The translations under genes were made by a program, and so were the position numbers. A stretch of 64,000 nt of DNA from Gnetum montanum. Taxonomy: Eukaryota; Streptophyta; Gnetopsida; Gnetales; Gnetaceae. Below, in pieces: positions 1 through 11,634 of this stretch. Numbering within the stretch: position 1 is the stretch's first letter; each line of letters begins with the position of its first letter. The stretch is taken from assembly GCA_015680685.1 (NCBI GenBank), contig MNCI01008852.1, positions 612,307-676,306 on the forward strand, written 5' to 3'. The notes beneath the pieces were generated by a model. It worked only from the letters and a program-made list of their open reading frames with translations, made no database searches and was not told where the DNA came from.

Positions 1-1048
1 CTAACCTCAATTCAAAATTCCATTCCACCTTCTTCATCATCCATCTATGTTGCTCATAACTCACCTCACCGTTGGTGTCCATGTTCTTGATTCAGTGTCT
101 TTATCTAATGTACTTGAATTCTTTGGTAGAATCTTCTAGGTTTTGGTCCTTAACTTCCATGAACCATTAATCACCTATGGGGCCCACTGACTCCTTAGAT
201 TGAGGTTATGCAAGGGCGAACAAGGCATGTGACTGCTATGGAAAGGATCTACTTACATATCTCTTAGTTGGGTTTGTTAAGTACCTTATCCTTAGGCACT
301 TTTTGCAATTAGAATCTTTTGTACATCCATATTCTGTGTCCAACCATGTGATCATTTACATATTTTGTTCAATGCACACATTCTCCATTAAATTTTTGAA
401 TTTTTGAGCTTTTAGAGATCCTCTTCAATGATTTCATCATATTCTTGGCTTTTTTGGGACTCCAAATTCATTAAAGAACTCTTTGTATTTTTCAAGATAT
501 TCGCATTTGAAAATTTTGTTTATGGACCCCATAAATAGGGCCTTGTTGACAGAGCCCATGCATATACGAGGCCCTATATATGTGACCCTGTTGATGTAGT
601 GTAAACATAGTATAAATATGCATGACCCTTAGAAATTTTTTACATTTGCTCACATATGGTAAGAGTTTTTCAAATTTTCAAAGCCCATAATTTCCTAACC
701 GTTTATCCAAATCACTTTGTTCTTCAACCTTGTAACTACTGGAGGTAAGCTCTTAGTCATGGGGGCCACAAATGTGCTATTTTTAACAAAAAACCTATCA
801 CCATTTTTGTAACTCCCACAAAGGTTTAACTAAGAAATCAACATTTAAACATCAAATTATAGAAGTTAAACTCTTCCAACAAGCTTCGATGACACTTATA
901 ATGAAAATTAATTCATAAAATAAGAATAAAATAATCAATCTGCCATGGTCCAACCTTAGCCAAGTGTAACTAGCTGATAAGATAAGGTATTCAAATATTC
1001 AAAGTTACACTTTATATATACTAATCCATGGATGTATTATAATTGTAG

Positions 1049-3877
1049 ATGGCATTGAAAAGCAAACACACATAGGAAGGAGGACTATCTCAACCAAGAG
1101 AGAAATGACCAAGAATAAGAAGGGGCCAAGAACAAGCCCAGAAAGAATCACTTAAAAACCATGCCATAGCTCCTTTTAGGGAAGAGGTCGAGGTGGAATC
1201 TGTTCATCATATTCTAGAACCAGTAGTAGTAATAGAACATTCCCACCAAGATGAGGCACCAACTCAACAAGAAAACCTTGAGATGACCTTGATAGAAGCC
1301 TACCTGAATCAAATTAGATCAAGGGAGGTCCAAAAAATAGTGCTCTAGGAGTTAAACTTTCGCTCTTTCCAAGAGTAAGTACCTAAAGAAGTATAAGACC
1401 AACTAAAGACCTCTCCCATATGGCCAATTATCACTTTCACCAAGGAGTGGTACATGGGAGAGACATTCTTATTTGGGAACAACAAGCAAGCTGGTTCAAT
1501 GATCAAAATCAAGGACATCTCAGTGTCCTACTTAGTGCAGGCCATTGCTAAAGTGCTTGGGTTACCAGAAACTAGGACGAATCTCACTAAGATTCCAATG
1601 CAGGTGGACCCCAACATCAAAAGGAAATGGATTCAATAGTGCTATGGTATTAACTGCAAGGAGTACGGTGCACTCACACCGGTAGAAAGAATTCACTACA
1701 AGATTACAACCTTTCACTTAAACCCCATGGTGAGGCCTAATAAGATCACTACCTTTTCTACCCATGCAAGCGTTGCTTTAAGTGGAAGATTCCCTATCAA
1801 CCTTCCACCACTAATCTATCTAGAGATAAAGAAGCAATTTAAAGAGAATGAATGCGGAAGGAAGGAACTTCCCTTTCCATGCCTCATTAGAAAACTTTGT
1901 CAAAGAGGAGGGATAGTCCATTATAAAAATGATGTTATCAAGCATGCTCCAACTACCAATTAGGCAAAGATGATGAAAGATAAAACACTTGTAATAATCA
2001 TTCAAGAAGAGAAGCAGCAACTAACACGTCCACCTACCACTCAAACAACTATGTCGAACGTCACTACAACAACTCAATGGTTGCGCAAATACCAAGAATG
2101 GCTCTTGAGAAAACAAGAGTAATGAGTAGGCATGAGTGGCACGGACCCATTTGTGTATTGGCTAGTGATAAGTCACCTAAATGAGGTGGCCCGAATAGTC
2201 AAGTTGATGGGAAGAGGTGGATCTATTTTCTCAACCCAACAAATGTAGTTGTTAGCAAGGTTGAATCCTAGCACTAGAGAGGTCATAGTATCTTTCGTAG
2301 AATAGCAACCACTCCCAAAAATTTCTAAGAATTCCATGACCTTTTCAATGTGCTTGGAGGAAGACAAGGGGGAAATAATGCTAGTAATGTAGCACCAAGG
2401 ATAGGAGAAAGCAACAAAGGTGGTTGTTGATAGAATTGTCGAAACACTCAATGCACCTATGATGTCTGTACCAAACTTCACTGCACTCAAAGGTGTGCAG
2501 ATGTTCACAAGGATCATAAGCAGTAGATTAAGCATAACACAACATGAAGAACTGCTGGATCAACTAGTGGGAACTGAGCAACAGCTTTCGAATGTCTTTG
2601 ATCTTTCAAATAGTATTACTACAACCCAATCGATGTTGCTAGAAGCAAGGGATAAAAATAACCAAGGAGCTAAATGAATGCTTGGCTACTAAAGTTATTG
2701 AATTAAAAGCCCAAATTACTGACCCTGCATTTCAAAGCCCAGCATTGATAAGAGATGAAGCTCTTGAATAGCTTCACACCAGACTGAAAGGGGTTGAGGA
2801 GATGGCGGTGTTCTACTGATCCTTGGTAGAGGCTATCTAACATAAAATTCAAAAGGCCTTGGATCTGACCCACTAGGAAAATATGCAACTGATCGTAGAG
2901 AACCATCTCCTACAAAATGTTGATGAGCATAAACAATAGTTGACCAACTTTATCCATCAACAGCATAAACAACTAGCTAGAGCGAACATAGAGCTAAGGA
3001 GATTAGCAGTTGAAAATAGAAACCTCTCCATGGAGGAGGTTCGAGCCCTTCACCAAAAGACTATAATAGAGGTAGCCGCCTGGAAATCAAAGGCTCTCAA
3101 ATTTGAGGGAGTCAAGAATCATTATAGATATTAGGTTAGTGTACAAAAAGAAGTTAATGAAAAGCACATCTAATTAGTAAAGGCAAAAGTAAATGAAACC
3201 CTCTAGCAACTCCAACAAGGAAGAGAAGTTTGGCAACTTATCATTGATGGGATATATGCCTACAATCAGGTAGAAATCCACATGAAGGAGTTGCAAATTA
3301 AAGAGATGACAGAATATATAGAGTTTGCCAATCTTCGATACACAAATCTAGCTATGTTGATTATTAGATTATTGTAGTCAAAACTGGAGAAGTAAGTGGC
3401 CACCTTGTACTTGTTGTATGAGACTGAGTTCAAGCACCACAAGGACACTAAGCAAAACTTGTGGTGAAAAATGCAGAACTTAAGGTTCTTAAGGGTAAAT
3501 ACATTAATCAGAGGTCTGCTGCCAAGAACCTAGCCAAAAGAATGAATGACTATTAGGATTTCTAAAACGTAGTCAAGGCATTCGATGTCAAACACAAACA
3601 ATTCATTGCCTTGTTTGTCAATGTTAAGGAGTTGTTCCCAGTAATGCCTTGTCTGTGGGATATACTGATTCTAGCCCACATTGGAGATGTCATGTGAACT
3701 ATGAATGATCCCCAAAGTAAGGAGGAGAAGATGAAGGCATTACTAGATGCCTTTTGCCTTCCACCAAAGATAGCAGTTGCAGCAAGACAGCCATAGCTAC
3801 CTCAGCCACCGCATATGCCCAAAGTTGGTGAAGATCCTTCAAAATCTCAGGAGCCTCCACTTCTTGGGACTATTTGA
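1049..3877 (+). pseudogene. Third ORF of E1 (env-like position), degenerate
   Basis: The reading starts at an ATG placed directly after a splice-acceptor-like sequence (…aattgtag|ATGG) and ends at a TGA after a Pro-rich tail (EPPLLGTI). Open pieces occur at 1454-1639, 1727-1963, 2420-2677 and 2940-3134, separated by stops, many of them TAG/TAA at likely Gln codons. The first half has motifs such as ISVSYLVQAIAKVLGLP and LPFPCLIRKLCQRGG, resembling the 'putative plant transposon protein' domain often found after pol in Athila-type elements. The second half is charged and heptad-like, suggesting a coiled coil. E2 has a parallel ORF at 56697-59443. The function of this ORF is unknown, and the domain name is given from memory of the family. 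Confidence 0.6.
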
Positions 3878-4104
3878 TCTTCTTGACCACTTTCATGCCA
3901 TCAAAGGATGTGCTATCCAATTTTGAGTTATCATGTCATGGTATTCAATTTTGTGTCAAGAACACCACAATCTTTTGTAATGATGTTGATTTGTACACTC
4001 AAGCACTCAATTTTTTCAAGTTAGTTTGTTATGTTAAGAGTCAATTAATAATCCCATACCTTCCCAATTTTGTAAGGGAACTCAAGGACGAGTTTTCATT
4101 CAAT

Positions 4105-4114
4105 CATGGGGGTA
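4105..4114 (+). other. Polypurine tract of E1
   Basis: The stretch tcatgggggta lies immediately before the TGATGA start of the 3' LTR. The same tract precedes the LTRs of E2 (59621-59631) and, on the minus strand, E3 (25564 onward). It is the expected plus-strand DNA priming site. Confidence 0.75.
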
Positions 4115-5033
4115 TGATGAATTATTGTTGTGTCGTGTCAATGGATCCTTGTTGACATGGTATTTCCCCATTGATGGGGCTACGTCAACTTAGCATTTGC
4201 TACATCTATGGGGCCCCATTGACCTAGCTCCATAATAAAGTCTATAAATATGCACTCACTAGCCATGTTTACAAGATGTCTTGTAATAGTTATAGTTAAG
4301 CTCTTATAGTTTTGTCATTTGAGAGTTAGAATATTTCTTTGAGTGCTCGCAACAAGAGTCAGAAAGTGTACGGATCTTTATTTGAGCATTATTATACCTG
4401 AACACACTAATATAAACAATAATAAAGATGAGCCTTTTGATCAAACCTTGCAGCACTTGGAATAGATTAATGATTCTTTTATGCATTTATTGTTTTCATT
4501 AATTATGTAATTAATAAAGCTAAATTAGATTTCAATTGACTAGTTAATTAATTAAGTTAAATAGATTATATGCGTAAGTACAACCGCTTTGAGTGTAAAC
4601 ATGTATTCGCTTAGTAATCCCAATAGCGTTATTACTTGGTTCGTCTAGTAGCATAGTGCTTGGTAATCCTAGTAATGGATATGTGGGTTCAGGACGTGTA
4701 CAAAAAGTGGGATCAGATACTTATGTTAGGACTAGTTAGAGATTGCTTAATTAGTTACATTAAATTTAGTTATTAAAATACTTAAATTCTCTATTTTAAG
4801 CACCAAGAACATAAAACATAAAATAATAAAAATCATATGCCTTGATTACACTTAACCATACCTTTGTCCATTGCAAGTGTAATTGAGAAGACAACGAATG
4901 ACTATTAGGGCAAAGTTCACTTCCTAGAAGACTAGTGTGTCGAAAGACATAAAGTCCATAGAATTTGATCAAATTGCATGTGAACGCTTTGTGATTCATA
5001 TGGTTGGGCATACAGGTACCTCGATCACTCACC
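4115..5033 (+). repeat. 3' LTR of E1
   Basis: It begins TGATGAATT after the polypurine tract and ends ctcacca, which corresponds to the CTCATCA end of the related LTRs with one transition. A TATA box (TATAAATA) is at 4243-4250. The right part shares 'gtaatcc…agta', 'ttggtaatcc' and 'atggttgggcat…ggtacctc' blocks with the E2 LTRs. About 919 bp. The 5' partner is outside the window. Confidence 0.75.
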
Positions 5034-5660
5034 AAGACATGTACCCTTCTGAAAGCCAACTTTACGTGCACTATGAGCCACTGCGAATAGCATTGTTTTG
5101 TAGTCCATACTAAAAGGCATTCAAACCTTTTAGAAGGCAAAAAATGGTTGGAATTTGCGGCTACCAAAAGGCACACTCTCTTATGGTAGCTAGCTTTACA
5201 TGGATTACGAACCACTGTGAACAACACTATTGCATAGTCCACAGTGGAAGACATGCAAACATTCTAATAGGCAAAAAATGATTGGAATTTTCAACCACCA
5301 AAGGGTACATACCCTTTTGGAAGCTAGCTTTACGTGGACTACAAACCACTATGATAGCATTATCGTGGAGTTTACACTGAAAGACACGTAATAGGCAAAA
5401 AATGATTGAAATTCTTAGCCTCTGAAGGGTACATACCTTTTTGAAAGCGACTTTTATGTGGATTGCAAACCACTGTGATCAACACTGTTGCATAGTCCAC
5501 TCCAAAAGACACTTCGACTGACCTTCCAGTAGGCAAAAAATGATTGAAATTTTTGACCACTCGAAGGCACATACCCTTCTAGAAGCTATGTGGACTACGG
5601 GCCATTGCAATTAGCATGGTTCCACAGTCCACACTAGCATGGTTCCACAATCCACACTAG
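5034..5660. repeat. Tandem array, ~134-bp unit, about 4.5 copies
   Basis: The landmark ggcaaaaaatg recurs at 5136, 5270, 5394 and 5532 (spacings 134, 124 and 138). Each unit also has a 'gaagggtacatacccttt' segment, an 'aagctagctttacgtggact' segment and a 'gcatagtccac' segment. The copies differ by point changes and short indels. The array starts right at the outer edge of the E1 LTR and ends with two short copies of 'catggttccaca…tccacactag' near 5615-5650. There is no coding potential. Confidence 0.85.
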
Positions 5661-6080
5661 AAGGTAGATTTCGTCTACTCAAAGAATGTCACCTTTCGGT
5701 AGCATGATCTAACACTATCGTCATGATCAACATGCAACTCATTAAGGGTCTTAGGGTTTGCGGGTCATAGGAAGATATAATCAGATGCAAGTCGTAGTCT
5801 ACATGGTCTAAGTATATATGCACATTGGCATGAAACACATCATTTTACATGGACATTATGACTCATTACATACACATGGTCGCAACAACTATATCATAGG
5901 CTTTTTAGCTGGTTAGAGAGAACAACCATAACCATGTCCACTTTGCCACTAGTCACAATTATTGACAATTCCGTACTCTCTTCTTCACGATTGTTACCGA
6001 CACAATACAAGATTCACAGTGCTTCACTCTGCCATGTGTGAGAAACAATGTGAATAGGAGGGAGGCCTTCAGGTGAGGTG
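5661..6080. other. Intergenic, nothing recognised
   Basis: AT-rich sequence between the tandem array and the CpG-rich island. I see no ORF, repeat unit or LTR edge that I can support. Confidence 0.5.
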
Positions 6081-7581
6081 AGAGATCATTGTTTTATCCT
6101 ATTTATTAAGGAATTCCTGAGTCGTATTCGGGGGAGGAGGAGGGCCCCTCTGCGCCTGCGCTCATAGCACAGCATTGCATTGCATTGCATTGAAATGGAT
6201 ATATTCTGTTTTTGGTTGCTGCCGTCACAGATCCCTCCCTCCTGCACGCCACGCATTTCTCTCGAGATTCGAATGGGCGTGGCACTGTTAGTGGCGGACT
6301 GGCGAGGGTCTGCAATTTCGATAAATATATAAATATATGTATATATGCTTCTCACCGACCTTGATAAAGTCTTCGTACTTCTTTACATTTCCTCCGACAG
6401 ATTAAAAGTTTTCCGGAGCGACACAGCTCATTTCTTTACTATGGTTTGTTGATATTCAGAAAGCATCTCCATTTCCTTGCCGGTGCTTGCACATATATAA
6501 CCTGGCAAGCCTCGGATTGGATTAACATGTTGTATACTCTGTTAAGAGGTATATTTAACGGGAAAATCACTGCCCGTATCATAGGAACGCCAAAAGAAAT
6601 GAACGTTACATGAAATGGGAGATTTTTGAAAATAAACCTATAAAGGTAGAAATTTCTGAAATCGGGCTGGGCTGGGGTACTGGCAAATGGCAAATGGCAG
6701 ACGGCAAGGTGAACGTGAACGTGGAAGACGAGAGATAAAAGCGAAGCCATTGCACATACGGCAATGTTGTTGCAAGTGTGGCCGCTGCTGCTGCGGCTGA
6801 TGCTGACGTTGATGCTGATGCAGACGCGACACTCCTGTGCAGTGCTGATATGATATGGCATGGCATGGCCTGGCCTGGCCTGCCCATAATCTTTCATTGA
6901 TTGATTGATGGATTGATTCGCTTGTGGGTTACTACGACCTGCACCAAGACTGGGATTCCCCGCCCCGCCACGCCTGCTCAGCTCGCGCACATCATCCCTT
7001 GCCCAAGAACGATGCAGACATGAAATGATTTTAGCATATCCATCCATAAATCCATGCGCAGATTTCTGGTATCTGCTGCGAACGGGGAATTGGGACGGAT
7101 GGACGAAGCGATGTGAATGAGCTTGCTTGGCGACTGTTCTTCTGAACTTTTGGCTTGCAATGGCAATGGCAATGGCTCCTACTCTCGTGACTCCACTCGT
7201 CCGTCGTGAGCCGTTCCTTGGCACTGTCATGTGGCAAATGGGCCATGCCAGAATGGGGAAATGAATGGCATCGCAATCCACGAGATGAAGATGATGATGG
7301 TTATTTTGGGGCTGCAAAGAATTCATGTAGCTAGGCAGGCGTTTTACCCATGCCTTTGGCTTGCGCCTGATTTGACGCACAACCACAGCCCCTCCTTTCT
7401 CGTTGCCGCAAATCGCGAGGTTTTTCTACCGTCTGCACCTTTAGTCTTTTCACCAATTAACTTTTTATGTTGGAGTTGAGTTGAGTGGGGTGGAATGGAG
7501 TGGTTGATTTATCATATTCCCAAGGACGAAAGATCCCCGCCTTGGCCCTCGCCCAAACCTCACGTAAAAAGTTATGAAATA

Positions 7582-7605
7582 ATGATGATGATGATGATGA
7601 TGATG
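7582..7605. repeat. (ATG)8 microsatellite
   Basis: A perfect run of eight ATG/TGA-phase trinucleotides. It explains the Met and His/Ile runs seen in overlapping reading frames here. Confidence 0.9.
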
Positions 7606-8092
7606 CCACGGGAGCAACGAAATGCTGAGTCCACACACGCAGGGCCCGGTTCCAGCAGCCACGCACCCCACCACGGATTGGCTGTGTGTGGTCTATTCAC
7701 ACCGCACCACCCCACCCCACCAGTGACTAAACAACCAACCCGTGTTTGTGTGGGTATTCTCTCGTTCCTGTACATTTATTATATCGTCTTTCTTGGCGAC
7801 GCCCCAAAGTAGCAGGACCCACGCCCATACGTCAAACAAGGCAATCCCTTATTAACCTCCATGTCTTTTACATCGTCTGTTGGCTACTTGACGCGTACAT
7901 GAACGTATATCGGATTTTAAAACGGATCGTAACTTTATTTTTTCATAAAAATGTATGGATGCTTGGCGGGCAGCCACGCTGCCTTGGTCGAGGGCGCACG
8001 GACTCGCTTGGTAGAAGTGGCGATTTATATTTTGGCAAAAGAGAAAGTGGATTAAAAACAAAGGCGATGGAACACAAAGGAGCCCGCCATGC

Positions 8093-8112
8093 TGCCTGCC
8101 TGCCTGCCTGCC
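8093..8112. repeat. (TGCC)n microsatellite
   Basis: About five tandem copies of TGCC. Confidence 0.85.
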
Positions 8113-8233
8113 CAATATTTGGTTCAGCTTGAACTTGGACGGAAGGAAGGAAAGGTCCACTCGAAGCGTGTGGGACCCATGTGTTCCGGACTAGGATCGC
8201 ATCTGCGGCATCCCACCTTTCCTTTGCTTTGCC

Positions 8234-8258
8234 TCCACGTCCACGTCCACGTCCACCT
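8234..8258. repeat. (CCACGT)n short tandem repeat
   Basis: About four copies of the hexamer CCACGT, the last diverging to CCACCT. CACGT cores are also G-box-like, but here they are simply part of the repeat. Confidence 0.8.
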
Positions 8259-8977
8259 CCACTTCCCGCGCTTGTCTCGTCCATTTCGCATTTCGCCCAA
8301 CTCTTGACACCGCGTATTACCATTTTCGTTTTCGGATAAACGAAAAGCCAGTACAGGCAAGACCCCACGGTAACGCCATGTGGAGCGCCGGATCTACGTG
8401 GCAGACAAACAGGCCACGTCGTTCTCGCTTACCAGAATTGGCCCGCCACCTTAACCTGACCTGCTGCTTCCCCTGCCCAGCACGGCGCAGCACAATCGCC
8501 ACAAAACAGTGACCAGTGTCATGTCGTGGTGTTGCGCTGCCCTCCATGGTAGTATTCTGTCCTTTGTTTGTTTGTTTGCTTGCTTGCTTAATGCGCCTGT
8601 TGCCGTTGCCGTTGCCGCTGCCGCCAAAGTAGGAGAAACCCCCCTTTGTCCTATGTCGCCCACGGCCGCTACGATAATTCACAGAATCGCAGTGACGGGT
8701 TTTGGCCGCTGTGTGCAGTCAGTCGGTCGGTGTTGTATTTTTTACAGCAGAGTATGGATACTAACCAACTATAAATGTGAGTTGCCAAATACCGAAACAC
8801 GGTAAATAAATTGCAATTCAGCGGTCTTGCTATGTCCCAACGAAAGCCCTCCACAACAACTCGTGTAAGCAATGGCATATTCAATGCTATTTGAGAGGTA
8901 TACCTGTGTTAGTTTTCTGACTCCGTCCCTTCTCCTTCACGGGCACTCATCCTCGGTACGTCCAAAGTCATAGTATG

Positions 8978-8998
8978 GTATCGGTATCGGTATCGGTA
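8978..8998. repeat. (GGTATC)n short tandem repeat
   Basis: About three and a half copies of GGTATC. Confidence 0.85.
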
Positions 8999-11634
8999 AC
9001 TAAATTAAATTAAATGATCCATGAAAAGCCTGGTTGAACGGCAGTTGTTGGGAATCCACAATGTCGTGGCTAGGCTACCCCTCGCTGATGCTATGAGTAG
9101 GCTGTGGGAAGAGAACAATGAGCGAGCACAGCGCAGATGCCTGCATTTGGCTGGCAGCGTGATTATAGGCTACGGCATTCAACCCACACAGGCATCGAAT
9201 CGCATCTGCGCGCGTCCACAATCAATGGCCGACTGTCTATTTGTTTGGCTCGCAGCGAGCGGCGAGAGTTGAAAGGCATCTTAATACTTGGCCCGGCCCT
9301 GCAGCGGCCTAATGCCCACGGAATCAATCAATCAATTGCTACGGCGTCTTTACGTCTCTCATAATTCTGTTGCCATCTACTGGAGTGAGAAAATCGTGTT
9401 GCGACCTGGTCCAAGACCAACAGAGCCGAGGAGCGTAAGAAACATGTCTGCACAAGTTGCGAGACGGACTAAATCTGAAACACATCTAAGCCGAATCCCG
9501 TTTGTCATTTCCCAGCTTGCGCGCGCTCTGGAAAGAATCAAAGACGTGACAGGCAATTGCTTCATACGTCAAACCTGTGTATGGATTTGAACGGCAGGTC
9601 CATCGCCTTTGGCGACCAAGTGCTAACAATAAACAATAATAAAAATAATACGACGACAGCATCCCCATTTACTCGGTTCTGTATGTATGCAGACCTGGCC
9701 TGACGCTACGCCAACGATTCTGGCACTTGTTCCTGATGGTTGCCCGGCCAGCTTTTGCTTTCCCATCTCTCTCGGTCTGGGTGGGCTTGTGCCGGCTCTA
9801 TGTTTTTTAAAAGAAAAGGCAAAAAACAGGATAGGAATGCCTTCCCTTTCAAAACGGGACAATGCATGAAATAATGGCGTTCGTTGGCGTGGCGTGGCGT
9901 GGCGTGGCAGGGCAGGCCGGATTCCTTACTGGCCATCCATCCATCGATCCATCCATCCATCCACTTGGATTTCGAGGCCACCCCACCCCACCCACATCGG
10001 TACAGCACAAGGCTGCCATGAATGCTCCGTGACGTTTAATGGACAGCTCCTCTAACATAACCATGCCCATTCCCATCACCATTTCCTAATTTCCGGTCAA
10101 ACTGCAACAGCGTGCCTGAGCATAAGCACAAGCGCGTTTCCTTGGCCTGTCGCCGAGCAGGGCAGGGCCAGGCCACTATAGTCGTTATATGGTATCCCAA
10201 GTAGCTGCATGCAGGCGTCCGGTCCAGTTCTTTTAAATTCAAAAACGGCTGCTCACATGATCGTTTCCAGTCATATACGGGTATTCGTGGAATTTGTTTT
10301 GTTGCCAGTTGCAGATGTGATCCAATGAACTCCCGTCTCTGGCTAGGCGACGTGTTTTTTGACTAAGCAAATTATTGATCGTGGGTAGGATCCTACATTA
10401 TCGCCAACAACACGAGCATATTTGATTTTCAGACCCAAACAGAAGAAGAATCCAACACCAGAGGCTTGGGCTTTGCACAGCCTTCCTCGAAAAACCGGTT
10501 TCCGATCTCCAAAGCCTCGAGTCGTCAGTGCTTTGGCGTTATCAATTATCGATTATTCTATTCGGCTAGAGTTGGTCTAACCTTCGTTTGCGAATTTTGC
10601 ACGAACGTGTGGACATTTGTCATCACATGAACGCATGTAAACAGACGTGCAAACGCACGTCAAGACAAGCGCTCGCACAGTTGTCCGATCCGCCTCGCAT
10701 CATTACACGTCTGGTGGTGTACAGGTGCGGTGCGGTGTACAGGATTTGGGAGGGTGATCATGATGCACATGCATGGCTACCTCACGGCTCTTGCCTTTTC
10801 TGTCTGTGTCTCATCTCCTGTACATCTTTTTTTCTTTTTGACATTTCGGCTATATATTGCAAATTTGGTCCTGCAAACGATCCAACACGGCTGACTTCCG
10901 TGACCCACCGACCAGTATACAACGTACAATAATGCTGCACAGCACAGGCATGATTCAAAAGAGGCTTTACTTCTATCAACAACGGAATTCTACCTTTGAG
11001 CCCCCCATTCAATTGGGTCATTGCAGACCTAGAAACGAATCGAGAAAAGCCAGCAATCTTCACCACCGCTCCCATTAGCAATTACCCTTTGCCTGTATGC
11101 ACCCTTCGATTTTCATCACCGATTAATTTCATGTACCTACGGTTTTCATTAACCTAGGAATGTTCTCGTGAATAACTCTCCACGCACTATCTATTAAAAC
11201 TTACGTGAGTAAGAAGGCTTCACATGAATCCCTCCTTCGAAGCTTTTTTTCCACGCATGTATCGCTCCGAGAGGGTGCGTCTTGATAAGTATTAAATAAA
11301 CATCGACAAGAGCCAAAACAAACAAAGAAAATAAATACACCCGATTAGTGCAAAACGTGTGAAGCGTTTTCGTTTGGGTTCAGGGTTTTACGTGGTCCAG
11401 CACCATGATTTTACCAACTGAAGCCAAAGATTCAAAGGAACAAAAAATCAACTATTTTCCTCTTGAAAATTTTTCCTTTTAAAAGAAAGAACCTTCTGAA
11501 CAAAACATCAGGGATTATCTACAATGTAATCGTCATACACAAAATCAGGGAAGAAGCTCCAGAAACTCAAATTTCCAACGAGAAAGAAGCAGCATCGCCA
11601 TGACCCAGAAATGGCAGCAAAGCAACTCATGATT

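Larger units (their letters stand above)
1..5033 (+). mobile_element. E1: 3' part of an Athila-like Ty3 retrotransposon
   Basis: This segment runs from the window edge through a decayed third ORF, a polypurine tract and a 3' LTR. Its order matches E2 at 56619-60439, including a shared block just before the tract ('aataatcccatacctt', then 'caaggacgag', then 'tcatggggg'). Gag and pol would lie upstream, outside the window. The first ~1 kb has no readable protein and looks like the leader or intron region before the third ORF. Assignment to the Athila lineage is by resemblance to E3, whose pol is readable here. Confidence 0.75.
6081..11500. other. CpG-rich low-copy intergenic DNA with microsatellites
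   Basis: Base composition changes sharply near 6080. The DNA is richer in G+C, keeps CpG dinucleotides and shows no LTR-element relatives elsewhere in the window. It lies downstream of the 3' end of the RING gene. Many short ORFs exist on both strands, the longest being 315 codons at 6439-7386 on the minus strand. They follow simple repeats (His runs from CAT/CAC, Gly/Ala runs), overlap each other in several frames and contain no domain I recognise. I therefore call no gene here, though a non-coding RNA or unrecognised exons cannot be excluded. Confidence 0.55.

Noticed and set aside
5034-5660. Direct repeats considered as a CRISPR-like array
   Set aside because: The whole ~134-bp unit is repeated, without short repeats and unique spacers, and the context is a plant genome.
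5750-5765. agggtttgcggg, telomere-like word
   Set aside because: A single imperfect copy, not a tandem array of the plant telomere repeat.
6439-7386. 315-codon open frame on the minus strand
   Set aside because: Composition follows local simple repeats, several other frames over the same bases are also open, and no domain, splice pattern or family resemblance is visible.
7746-8368. Overlapping 128- and 141-codon frames on opposite strands
   Set aside because: Both depend on simple repeats (TGCC, CCACGT) and have no recognisable content.
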